Shown here: positions 53,132 to 61,600 of the stretch, piece after piece
How positions within the stretch are numbered: position 1 is the first letter of the stretch
How the letters are laid out: every line of letters begins with the position of its first letter
DNA from: an uncultured Prevotella sp.
Lineage (GTDB): Bacteria > Bacteroidota > Bacteroidia > Bacteroidales > Bacteroidaceae
Direction: 5' to 3'
Length of the DNA: 64,000 nucleotides
Assembly: GCA_944319815.1 (NCBI GenBank)
Contig: CALUEX010000004.1
Span: 42,614-106,613, forward strand
Notes under the pieces: generated by a model
Database searches by the model: none
Seen by the model: the letters and a program-made list of their open reading frames with translations, nothing else
What the model was told of the DNA's origin: nothing
Made by a program: the position numbers and the translations under genes

Positions 53132-55024
53132 ATGAAAAAAATCCTTTTATCTTTAAGTTTGATTTTAAGCGTTATGACGACCAACGCGGCGGTCAAGGTT
53201 GACCGCATCGACCCGACCGACTGGTACGTCGGCATGAAAGACCCGTCGCTCCAGCTGATGGTTTACGGCGAAGGCATAGGCTCCGCCGACGTGACAACCG
53301 ACTATGCAGGGGTCAAGGTAGACAGCATCGTGCGCCTTGACAGCCCCAACTACCTGCTGGTTTACCTCAATCTCGACGGTGCGCAGCCCGGAGAGATGAC
53401 CTTGCAGTTCAAGAACGGCAAGCAGACAAAGAAGGTGAAGTATGCCCTGAAGGCACGCGAGAAGCGCGGGGAGGAGCGCATGGGCTTCACCAACGCCGAC
53501 GTGCTGTATATGCTTATGCCTGACCGCTTCGCCGACGGAGACCCGAAGAATAACGACATCAAGGGTTTGCACGCCTACAAGACCGACCGCACGCAGCCGA
53601 GCCTGCGCCACGGAGGCGACCTTGAAGGCATACGCCAGCACCTCGACTACTTCAAGGACTTGGGCGTAACGGCACTCTGGTTCACCCCAGTACTTGAGAA
53701 CAACTCGCCCGACTCGAACGGAAACAGCACTTACCACGGCTACGCCACGACGGACTATTACCGCGTTGACCCGCGCTTCGGCACAAATGCCGAGTACCGC
53801 AAGCTGTGCGACGAAGCCCATGCCAACGGCCTGAAGGTTGTCATGGACATGATTTTCAACCACTGCGGGTTCGAGCATCCGTGGCTGGCCGATATGCCTT
53901 CGAAGGACTGGCTGAACACTCCGGAGTGGCTTGAAGCACGCAAGGACAAGACAAAACCTGAGGTTAACGACAGATATTTGCAGACGTCGTACAAGCTGAC
54001 GCCCATCGTAGACCCTTACGCGAGCGACGTTGACAAGAAGGAGACGGTGGAGGGATGGTTCGTGCCGACAATGCCCGACCTCAACCAGAAGAACCCGCAC
54101 GTCATGAAATACCTCATTCAGAACAGCATCTGGTGGATTGAGACCGTAGGCATAGACGGCATCCGCATGGACACTTACCCCTACGCTGACGCCGATGCCA
54201 TGGCTTTGTGGATGAAGACGCTCAACGACGAATACCCCAACTTCAACGTCGTGGGCGAGACTTGGGTAACCGAACCGCCCTATACGGCGGCCTGGCAGAA
54301 GGACTCCAAGATTGCCAAGACCAACAGCAACCTGAAGACGGTGATGGACTTCAGCTTCTACGACAAGGTGAACCAGGCCAAGCGCGAGGACACCGACGGT
54401 TTCCTTACGGGCATGAACCGCGTCTACAACAACTTCGTTTATGACTACTTGTACCCCAACCCGTCAAGCGTTATGGCGTTTATCGAGAACCATGACACCG
54501 ACCGCTTCCTCGGGAAGGGCAAGGACTCCACAGCGCTGAAACAGGCGTTGGCCATACTCCTGACAGCCAACCGCATACCGCAGCTGTATTACGGCACCGA
54601 AGTGCTGATGAACGGCACGAAGGAAGTGACCGACGGCAACGTGCGCAAGGACTTCCCCGGAGGCTTCCCCGGCGACGGGCACAACGCCTTCACCGCCGAG
54701 GGACGCACCAAGGCGGAGAACGCCATGTTCACGTGGTTGAGCCGCCTGTTGCACTGGCGCCAGGGCAACGACGTCGTGACGAAGGGCAAGCAGACACAGT
54801 TCATACCTTACAACGGTGTCTACGTCATAGCACGCCAGTATAACGGCAAGACCGTGATGACCATCGTCAACGGCACGCGGAAGCCCGCCGCGCTGGCCGT
54901 CAAGCGTTACGCCGAGGTAATCGGCAGCGCAACAACGGCCAAGGACGTAATCACGGGCGACAGCGTAAGCCTCGCGGGCGACCTCCAGTTAGAGCCGAGG
55001 CAGACGCTGGTCATAGAGTTTTGA
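53132..55024 (+). CDS. susA: Neopullulanase/alpha-amylase (SusA-like), GH13
   Basis: A 630-residue secreted GH13 enzyme with signal peptide (about 1-20, VMTTNAA) and an N-terminal cyclomaltodextrinase-type beta domain (KVDRIDPTDWYVGMKDPSLQ). Catalytic residues: Asp in DGIRMDTYPYAD (about 346), Glu in VVGETWVT (about 375) and Asp in IENHDTDRFLG (about 455). VLYMLMPDRFADGDPKN is the usual start of the barrel. It cuts pullulan and maltodextrins to short sugars in the periplasm and is the last gene of the starch regulon, followed by a terminator. The start is at the signal peptide; the frame upstream is repeat DNA. Confidence 0.93.
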   Translation: MKKILLSLSLILSVMTTNAAVKVDRIDPTDWYVGMKDPSLQLMVYGEGIGSADVTTDYAGVKVDSIVRLDSPNYLLVYLNLDGAQPGEMTLQFKNGKQTKKVKYALKAREKRGEERMGFTNADVLYMLMPDRFADGDPKNNDIKGLHAYKTDRTQPSLRHGGDLEGIRQHLDYFKDLGVTALWFTPVLENNSPDSNGNSTYHGYATTDYYRVDPRFGTNAEYRKLCDEAHANGLKVVMDMIFNHCGFEHPWLADMPSKDWLNTPEWLEARKDKTKPEVNDRYLQTSYKLTPIVDPYASDVDKKETVEGWFVPTMPDLNQKNPHVMKYLIQNSIWWIETVGIDGIRMDTYPYADADAMALWMKTLNDEYPNFNVVGETWVTEPPYTAAWQKDSKIAKTNSNLKTVMDFSFYDKVNQAKREDTDGFLTGMNRVYNNFVYDYLYPNPSSVMAFIENHDTDRFLGKGKDSTALKQALAILLTANRIPQLYYGTEVLMNGTKEVTDGNVRKDFPGGFPGDGHNAFTAEGRTKAENAMFTWLSRLLHWRQGNDVVTKGKQTQFIPYNGVYVIARQYNGKTVMTIVNGTRKPAALAVKRYAEVIGSATTAKDVITGDSVSLAGDLQLEPRQTLVIEF

Positions 55025-55052
55025 GTCTTAGTTTGATGTTATAATGTAGCTC

Positions 55053-55089
55053 CGCCCCGTGCTGTGGCAACGCAGTGCGGGGCGTTTTT
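55053..55089 (+). terminator. Terminator of the starch cluster
   Basis: CGCCCCG/CGGGGCG stem with a short upper CTG/CAG stem and T5 tail, 28 bases after the neopullulanase stop. Confidence 0.85.
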
Positions 55090-55116
55090 CGTACCCTTTT
55101 GTGGCGTACTGCTAAG

Positions 55117-55224
55117 TGCTTGGCTGTCAGTGGCTTCGCGGGATGTGTCCTTTCGGCTTGCGAAAGGATGCCTTTTGCCGTCCGTTTTGTGCCCTTTTGC
55201 AGTGCAATACGTGCCCTTTCGGCC
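55117..55224. repeat. TTGGCTGTCAG motif and GGATGCCTTTT / GTGCCCTTTT units
   Basis: A GGGCATC-family cluster preceded by CTTGGCTGTCAGTGGC at about 55116, as at 19,092. It occupies much of the 335-base gap. Confidence 0.75.
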
Positions 55225-55265
55225 ATGATATTGCGTGAGGCTTTGCTCCTTGTCGGCAAAATGTG

Positions 55266-55273
55266 TATTTTTG
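55266..55273 (+). promoter_or_regulatory. -7 box for the 309-residue secreted protein gene
   Basis: TATTTTTG, matching TAnnTTTG; the leader would be about 80 bases. Confidence 0.45.
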
Positions 55274-55359
55274 CAGACGTTTACGCGCCGGTCGTCAGGC
55301 TCTTACGGTGCGGACGGCATACGTTGGTTAAAGAGCCGTTCACATTTAAATCATTTATC

Positions 55360-56289
55360 ATGAAAAGACAAATCACCCTTGCCCTGTTTGCCTTTGTGTG
55401 CTTGCTGTGTGCTGGAAAGTCCGGCGGAGTGTGGATTAGCTCTACCGACGAAGGCTATTACAAACTGAAGCTCTGTCTCGACTCCAAGAGCGTCAGGACG
55501 CCCGACGGTACGGAAACGTGCTACGGCTACTTGCAGATGGAGAACGACTTTGTGGCCGACTACTGGATTGTCACTGCGGCGGAGCTGCTCCGGGCCAACA
55601 CTTTCAGGGTGAAGTATTACAGCCTCCGTTACGGGCTGCCGGGACAGGACGAGACGGCCGACGTCACGTTCAACCCGTCTGACGGCTCCGTGAGCTTCGG
55701 CGAGGCGTATAAATTCACCGCCGGCATGGCTGCTAAATACGTGGAAGTGCTCGAAAATAACGTGAACCTGCTGTCCTCGCCCGTGAACGGCACGCCTGTA
55801 GCCATGGCCCTGCGGGGCATGATGTTCGCGCTCGACGGCATGGAGGGCGGATGGTATCGTCTGCGGCTTGCCGGCGGAAAGGTTGGTTATGTGGCCGACG
55901 GCAAGGCCGACGCCGTGGCGGAATGCGCCGTGCCCGCCGAGGCTTTTGACCTGAATGGGAACATAATGGATGCCGACAAGATGGGCAACACGACGGTCAG
56001 CTTTGCCAAGGCGGGCGGCGTGGTGTCGATGTTCATGGAGTATTCGCGCGTGTTCGACGAGGCGAAGGGCCAAGTGCGCTGGCAATACACCACGAAATAC
56101 AGTGGCAGGGTGGAGGGCAACGCCCTCGTGTTCGACCGCAAGGTGCGGTACGGCGTGGGCAACTTCGAGCTTGAGAACGCCACGCCCGACCAGATGGAGG
56201 CCATCGAGCCCGTCATCGTTTACTATTCGCCCACGCTCTACGACTTCATCATCGACGGCAAACCGCTGCACGGTGAAGAGCGGATGTAG
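55360..56289 (+). CDS. Secreted protein of unknown function
   Basis: A 309-residue protein I do not recognise. An N-terminal signal peptide (KRQITLALFAFVCLLCAG) is followed by a predominantly beta sequence with many Tyr and Gly residues and a repeated pattern of short polar turns (STDEGYYKLKLCLDS, GGWYRLRLAGGKVGYVADG, QYTTKYSGRVEGNALVFD). The stretch before the signal peptide is open in frame but is repeat-rich noncoding DNA. It is monocistronic and not an obvious part of the starch regulon. Confidence 0.7.
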   Translation: MKRQITLALFAFVCLLCAGKSGGVWISSTDEGYYKLKLCLDSKSVRTPDGTETCYGYLQMENDFVADYWIVTAAELLRANTFRVKYYSLRYGLPGQDETADVTFNPSDGSVSFGEAYKFTAGMAAKYVEVLENNVNLLSSPVNGTPVAMALRGMMFALDGMEGGWYRLRLAGGKVGYVADGKADAVAECAVPAEAFDLNGNIMDADKMGNTTVSFAKAGGVVSMFMEYSRVFDEAKGQVRWQYTTKYSGRVEGNALVFDRKVRYGVGNFELENATPDQMEAIEPVIVYYSPTLYDFIIDGKPLHGEERM

Positions 56290-56391
56290 CGCGCTTATGC
56301 CGTTCGCTGCGTGGCTTCATGGCTGTCGGTTGGCTATGTGCCGTAACCTAAAATCACGGATTTCCGTTATTGCAAGGTTGGCTTTTTATGT

Positions 56392-56399
56392 TAAATTTG
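56392..56399 (+). promoter_or_regulatory. -7 box for the 198-residue secreted protein gene
   Basis: TAAATTTG, matching TAnnTTTG, about 60 bases before the start codon. Confidence 0.45.
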
Positions 56400-56459
56400 C
56401 AAAAAGTGAAGCTCCCGTTTGGTATGATAGAAAGCAATAACCCATAAAACAATACAGCC

Positions 56460-57056
56460 ATGAAGAATTTAACCAAGACCCTTTGCGCCGTGGCAATAGC
56501 CATGTTCGCAATGCCGCAACAGGCCGACGCGCAGTTTTTCAAGAAATTGAAGGAGGCTGCCGCAAACGTTGTTAAGGAGACCATAACGGGCGAAACGGCG
56601 ACCGAGAGCAACAGTACGGCCACCACGAAAGCCCCAGCGATGAACTTCGTTACGGGAACATCGGGCGTAAGCGTAGGCAATCCGGCCTCAAAACACTTCG
56701 ATGTCGAGTTTGTAGAGGCCATCGGCAATGCCGCAAGCAACACCGTGACAATAACGCTGAAGGCCACATCGAAAGACCTGAACTACAACGACGTGACCAT
56801 GGGCAAATGGAACGTGAAAGCTTATGACGGCGACGGCAACGAATACGAATGCAGCGGCTTCTCAGACAAAAAGAACATGCCTGCAGGCATCCCGGTGAAG
56901 TTTGAACTTGCAAAAATCGCCAAGGTGCCGGCTACAGTAACCATGTTTTCACTTGTTTACGTTGACTACATCGTAGACATAAACGGCATCCGTTCATACG
57001 ACAACGACCTGTCTACATTCATACAGCTGAAGAATGTGCCCATAACATGGCAGTGA
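56460..57056 (+). CDS. Small exported protein of unknown function
   Basis: A 198-residue protein with a clear signal peptide (about 1-25, MPQQADAQ), a helical and low-complexity Thr-rich linker (about 26-62), then a single beta domain (about 65-198) containing FDVEFVEAIGNAASNTVTITLKA-type strands and KWNVKAYDGDGNEYEC, resembling an immunoglobulin-like or DUF fold. I cannot assign a function. It probably sits free in the periplasm. Confidence 0.7.
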   Translation: MKNLTKTLCAVAIAMFAMPQQADAQFFKKLKEAAANVVKETITGETATESNSTATTKAPAMNFVTGTSGVSVGNPASKHFDVEFVEAIGNAASNTVTITLKATSKDLNYNDVTMGKWNVKAYDGDGNEYECSGFSDKKNMPAGIPVKFELAKIAKVPATVTMFSLVYVDYIVDINGIRSYDNDLSTFIQLKNVPITWQ

Positions 57057-57061
57057 TTTTA

Positions 57062-57165
57062 TAGAGACAAGCAAACGAGTGACAAGCAGACAATGGGAAA
57101 ACACATTGACGCTTGTCACTTTTTCATGCAAATCCCTTGTCTGCTTGCCACTCGTCCACTTGTCT
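57062..57165. repeat. GACAAGCAAACGAGTGACAAGCAGAC inverted pair
   Basis: The left arm 57064-57093 and right arm about 57134-57165 are inverted and built from GACAAG and CGAGTG words; related to the runs at 17,640 and 27,588. Confidence 0.75.
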
Positions 57166-57166
57166 G

Positions 57167-57742
57167 CTAATAAAGCAACAGCAGCCCCGCCGCCCCGGCG
57201 TAGCATATCATGCGTATTGGGTTGACCTTGAAATATTTTGTTCCGACGAACGACGCAACGAACAGGAAGCAGCTAATCCAGAACTGCCAGGGGTTTACGT
57301 CGGGCGCACTGAAGTTCTCCGCCGTCATCAGCAGTAGCGTGGCGGCGGCGAGAAGGCCCACAACGGCTGGCCTAAGGCCGAGGAACACGCTCTGCACCGT
57401 CTGCGTCTGCATATATTTCATCAGCACCTTGGCTATCAATACCATCAGGATGAACGACGGCAAGACGAGCGCAAACGTAGCCGTGAGGCTGCCGAGGATG
57501 GACATTCCGTAGCCGAACCCGGCGTTGTGCACTGCCGTGTATCCGCAATACGTTGCCGAGTTGATGCCTATTGGGCCTGGAGTCATCTGGCTGATGGCCA
57601 CGATGTCGGTAAACTCGGATGTGGTCAGCCACCCGTGGTTGTGCACTACCTCGCCCTGGATGAGCGACAGCATACCGTAGCCTCCGCCGAAACCGAACAG
57701 CCCGATTTGGAAAAACGTTATGAAAAGCTCAAGGAATATCAT
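57167..57742 (-). CDS. Chromate transporter, half 2
   Basis: A 191-residue CHR-domain protein, one half of the split (short-chain) chromate transporter type. The family motif FGFGGGYGMLSLIQGEVV is near the N-terminus, with ISQMTPGPIGINSATYCGY around residue 50 and several membrane helices. The two halves must work together and are encoded in tandem. Whether chromate or another anion (for example sulfate) is exported cannot be seen. Confidence 0.88.
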   Translation of the reverse strand: MIFLELFITFFQIGLFGFGGGYGMLSLIQGEVVHNHGWLTTSEFTDIVAISQMTPGPIGINSATYCGYTAVHNAGFGYGMSILGSLTATFALVLPSFILMVLIAKVLMKYMQTQTVQSVFLGLRPAVVGLLAAATLLLMTAENFSAPDVNPWQFWISCFLFVASFVGTKYFKVNPIRMICYAGAAGLLLLY

Positions 57743-57762
57743 ATTTTATAAGTCCCATTCTA

Positions 57763-57912
57763 GCCTCCCCGAGGGGAGGAACTGGTTTGATGGAAGCCCC
57801 CTCCCAACCTCCCCGAGGGGAGGAGTAGGTTGGCTTATGTTTATTTACAAATTTTGTTTCTATGCAGCTCCGCATCTATTCTCCTCCCCTCGGGGAGGCC
57901 GGGTGGGGGCTA
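57763..57912. repeat. CCTCCCCGAGGGGAGG arms, two direct and one inverted
   Basis: Direct arms at 57763-57781 and 57794-57826 and an inverted arm at 57880-57912 lie between the two halves of the transporter; the last arm ends 10 bases before the stop codon of half 1. Confidence 0.85.
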
Positions 57913-57921
57913 CTCTTCGTT

Positions 57922-58467
57922 TCATTCGGTGGGTTTGATGTATTTTCCGTAAACGAAGCCGCAGATGCCGGCGGCCAGGACGATATAGATAGGCGACACG
58001 CCGAGCAGCCAGATGGCAAGCGCACAGGCTATGGGTATCCAGCAGTTTGTCAGCGTGATGCGTGCGCTCTTGGCCATGTTGAACGTCGGCACGGCGATGA
58101 GGGCTACCACGGCGGGGCGTATGCCGCGGAAGATGGCAGCAACGGCCTTGTTGTCCTCGAACTGGTGGAAGAACATCGCGATGGCCAGGATGACGAGAAA
58201 CGACGGCAGGGCGGTGCCGAGTGCCATGCACAGCGCACCCTTCACCTTGCGCAGGCGATAGCCTATGAAGGCACTGATGTTGATGGCCATGACGCCCGGG
58301 CAGCTCTGTGCTATGGCTATCATGTCAACGAACTCTTCCTTGCCGAGCCATTTATGCTTGCTTACCACTTCATCCTCGATGAGTGGTATCATGGCATAGC
58401 CGCCTCCGAAGGTGAACAGGCCAATCTTGAAGAATGTCTTGAAACTGTCTAAATAGAAGTTGGACAT
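57922..58467 (-). CDS. Chromate transporter, half 1
   Basis: A 181-residue CHR-domain protein with TFGGGYAMIPLIEDEVV near the N-terminus, AIAQSCPGVMAINISAFIGY around residue 50 and about six membrane segments. It is transcribed before the other half in the same direction. The two are about one third identical by eye, as expected of an old duplication. Confidence 0.88.
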   Translation of the reverse strand: MSNFYLDSFKTFFKIGLFTFGGGYAMIPLIEDEVVSKHKWLGKEEFVDMIAIAQSCPGVMAINISAFIGYRLRKVKGALCMALGTALPSFLVILAIAMFFHQFEDNKAVAAIFRGIRPAVVALIAVPTFNMAKSARITLTNCWIPIACALAIWLLGVSPIYIVLAAGICGFVYGKYIKPTE

Positions 58468-58483
58468 GGTTTTGTTTTATAGG

Positions 58484-58606
58484 TAGTAAAGGAATAAAGG
58501 AGAGAAGGAGTAAGTAGAAATGGCTTCAAAGATACGCTGAAAACAGGTTGCACATCCAATAAGGCATATCCACTTACTTCTTCTCTCCTTGCTCCTTTAC
58601 TACCCG
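58484..58606. repeat. GTAGTAAAGGAATAAAGGAGAG inverted pair
   Basis: Arms at 58484-58518 and 58572-58606, a diverged member of the GGAGTTAA family, between purL and the transporter; the right arm ends 8 bases before the purL stop codon. Confidence 0.8.
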
Positions 58607-58613
58607 AAAGTTA

Positions 58614-61600
58614 TTATTTCTTGTTCTCTATCCACTTTCTCGCGTTGACGAAAGCCTCCATCCACGGCGTGATGTCGTCTTTCTGGCGGTCTGCCGGATA
58701 GTAAGCGTTGTTCCAGGGGAAGCAGGCACGCTCAAGGTGAGGCATCATGGCGAGGTGGCGTCCGTCAGCCGAGCAGATGCCGGCGACGGCATAGTCTGAA
58801 CCGTTCGGGTTGCCTGGATACTCCGTGTAGTGGTATTTCGCCACGACGTTGTAGTTCTCCTCGCCCTCCGGCAGGTAGAACTTGCCCTCTCCGTGGGCCA
58901 CCCAGATGCCGAGGCTGCTGCCGCTCAACGAGCCGAACATGACGCTGTTGTTCTGCGGTATGTCAAGTCCGAGGAATGCGCTCTCGAACTTCCTTGAGTC
59001 GTTATGCAGCATCTTGGCGCGTTTCTGGTGCTCGGGGTTGATGAGGTTAAGCTCAACCATGAGCTGGCAACCGTTGCAGATGCCGAGCGAGAGGGTGTCT
59101 TCGCGGGCGTAGAACTTGTCCAACGCTTCCTTAGCCTTGGGGTTGAAGAGGAACGCTCCGGCCCAACCTTTCGCGCTGCCGAGCACGTCAGAGTTGGAGA
59201 AACCGCCGCAGAAGACAATCATGTTGATGTCTTCCAGCGTCTCGCGGCCCGTGATGAGGTCGGTCATCATAACGTCCTTGACGTCGAACCCGGCAAGATA
59301 CAGCGAGTAAGCCATCTCCCTTTCACCGTTGGTTCCTTTCTCGCGGATAATCGCGGCCTTAATTCCCGTCGGTTCGCGGCGGTCTGCCGAGATGCCAAAC
59401 TGCGACAGTTTACCCGTGAAGCCGTCGTTGAACTTCATCACGACGGGTTGCTTCTTATAGTTGTCGCGGCGCTTTTCGGCACATCCGTTCATGCTTTGGT
59501 CGCGGTCAAGCAGGTAAGAAGTCTTGTACCAAACGTCGCGCATGGCGTCAATGTCGAACTCGTGCGTGAACTTGCCTTTGCTGATATTGAGCTTACGTGA
59601 CGACGTATTGGGGCGTCCTATGCAAACGTAGCAGATGCCGTTGTCGTCCATCAAGTCTTCGAAATCCAGCTTGTGGCTGTCCGATACCTGCACGATTACG
59701 CCGGGGTTTTCGGCCAAGAGTATCTTCACTATGTCCTCGCTGTCGAACTTGTCGAGGCTGACGTCCAGTCCGCCGGTGGTGTTAGCGAAGCACATCTCGA
59801 GCAAAGTGGTCACCATACCGCCCGCGCTGATGTCGTGGCCTGCCATGAGCCAGCCGTTCTTTATCAGTTCCTGAAGCGTGTTGAAGGCCGTGCGGAAGTA
59901 GTCGGGGTTCTTCACCGTAGGCACATCGTCGCCTACCTTGCCCAGCGACTGGGCGAAGGCGCTGCCGCCGAGGCGCAGCTTGTCGTATGAGAAGTCTATG
60001 TGGTAAAGTGTTGACTTGCCGTCGTTCACGAGTACGGGCGACACTACCTTGCGTATGTCAGACACCTGTCCGCCACTGCTTACGATGACCGTTCCCGGGC
60101 TGATAATCTTCTGTCCGTCGGGATATTGCTGGCTCATCGAGAGCGAGTCCTTACCCGTCGGCACGTTCACCTTTATGGCGCAACAGAAGTCGGAGAGTGC
60201 TTTCACCGCACTGTAGAGGCGTGCGTCCTCGCCCTCTTGCGAACGGCATGGCCACATCCAGTTAGCCGAGAGGCTTACGCTGTCGAGCCCTTCCTCAAGC
60301 GGAGCCCACACAATGTTGGTCAACGACTCTGCGACGGAGAGCACGCTGCCGGCCTCCGGCGATGCCAGTCCTGCCTGCGGAGCGTGTCCGAGGGCCGTTG
60401 CTATGCCCTTATTGCCGCGGTAATCGAGTGCGACAACGCCGCAGTCGGAGAGCGGTAGCTGCAATTCGCCCTGGCATTGCTGGCGTGCTATCTTGCCCGT
60501 CACGCTTCGGTCAACTTTATTTGTGAGCCAATCCTTGCAGGCAACGGCCTCAAGCTGGAGCACGCGGCCGACGTATTCGTCTAATTGAGAATTGAGAATT
60601 GAGAATTGAGAATTATGATTACCATCGCCGGTTTTTAATTGAGAGTTGAGAGTTGAGGGTTGAGAATTGTGATTACCTTTGTCGCCTTTATGTTGGTAAT
60701 CATAATTTTCAATTCTCAATTTTCCATTTTCAATGGTCGTGTACGACACGTTTTCATAGTGCCTTTCCACCGTGTTGTCCCTCATGTAGGTCTTGGGCGA
60801 GTGGCCGAACATCTGCGCAACGTCGAGGTCGAACGGCTTTACGCCGTCGCCCTGCACGAAACTGAAGTGGGCGTCGCCCGTGGTTTCGCCTACGACATAC
60901 AGCGGGGCACGCTCGCGCTCGGCTATTTTGCGCACGTGCTCGATGTGCTTCTCGTCGATGAGAAGGCCCATGCGCTCCTGGCTCTCGTTGGCTATGATTT
61001 CCTTGCTTGAGAGCGTCTTGTCGCCGATGGGCAGCTTTGTCATGTCTATCTGGCCGCCGCATTCCTCAACAAGTTCCGACAGACAGTTGACGTGTCCTGC
61101 CGAACCGTGGTCGTGGATGCTGACAACGGGGTTGACATCCTCCTCGCACAGGGCGCGCACAAGGTTGTATGCACGTTTCTGCATCTCCGGGTTGGCACGC
61201 TGTACGGCGTTCAGCTCTATGCCGTTAGAGTAGCGTCCGGTGTCAACAGACGACACGCTGCCGCCTCCGAGACCAATCCTGTAGTTGTCGCCGCCGACAA
61301 CCACGATTTTGTTCCCTTTCTTCGGCTCCTTCTTCAGGCAGTCGCGCTTCGTGCCGTAGCCCACGCCTCCGGCCAGCATTATTACCTTGTCGTAGGCATA
61401 CTTCTCGTCTCCCTCCTTGTGCTCGAAGGTCAACACGGAGCCGCAGATGAGCGGTTGGCCGAACTTGTTGCCGAAGTCAGAGGCACCGTTCGATGCCTTG
61501 ATTAGTATTTGTTCGGGCGTCTGGTACAGCCATTTGCGCACGGGAAGGATGTCCTCCCAGTCACGCGTCACGGCAAATTGAGAATTATGATTACCTTCGC

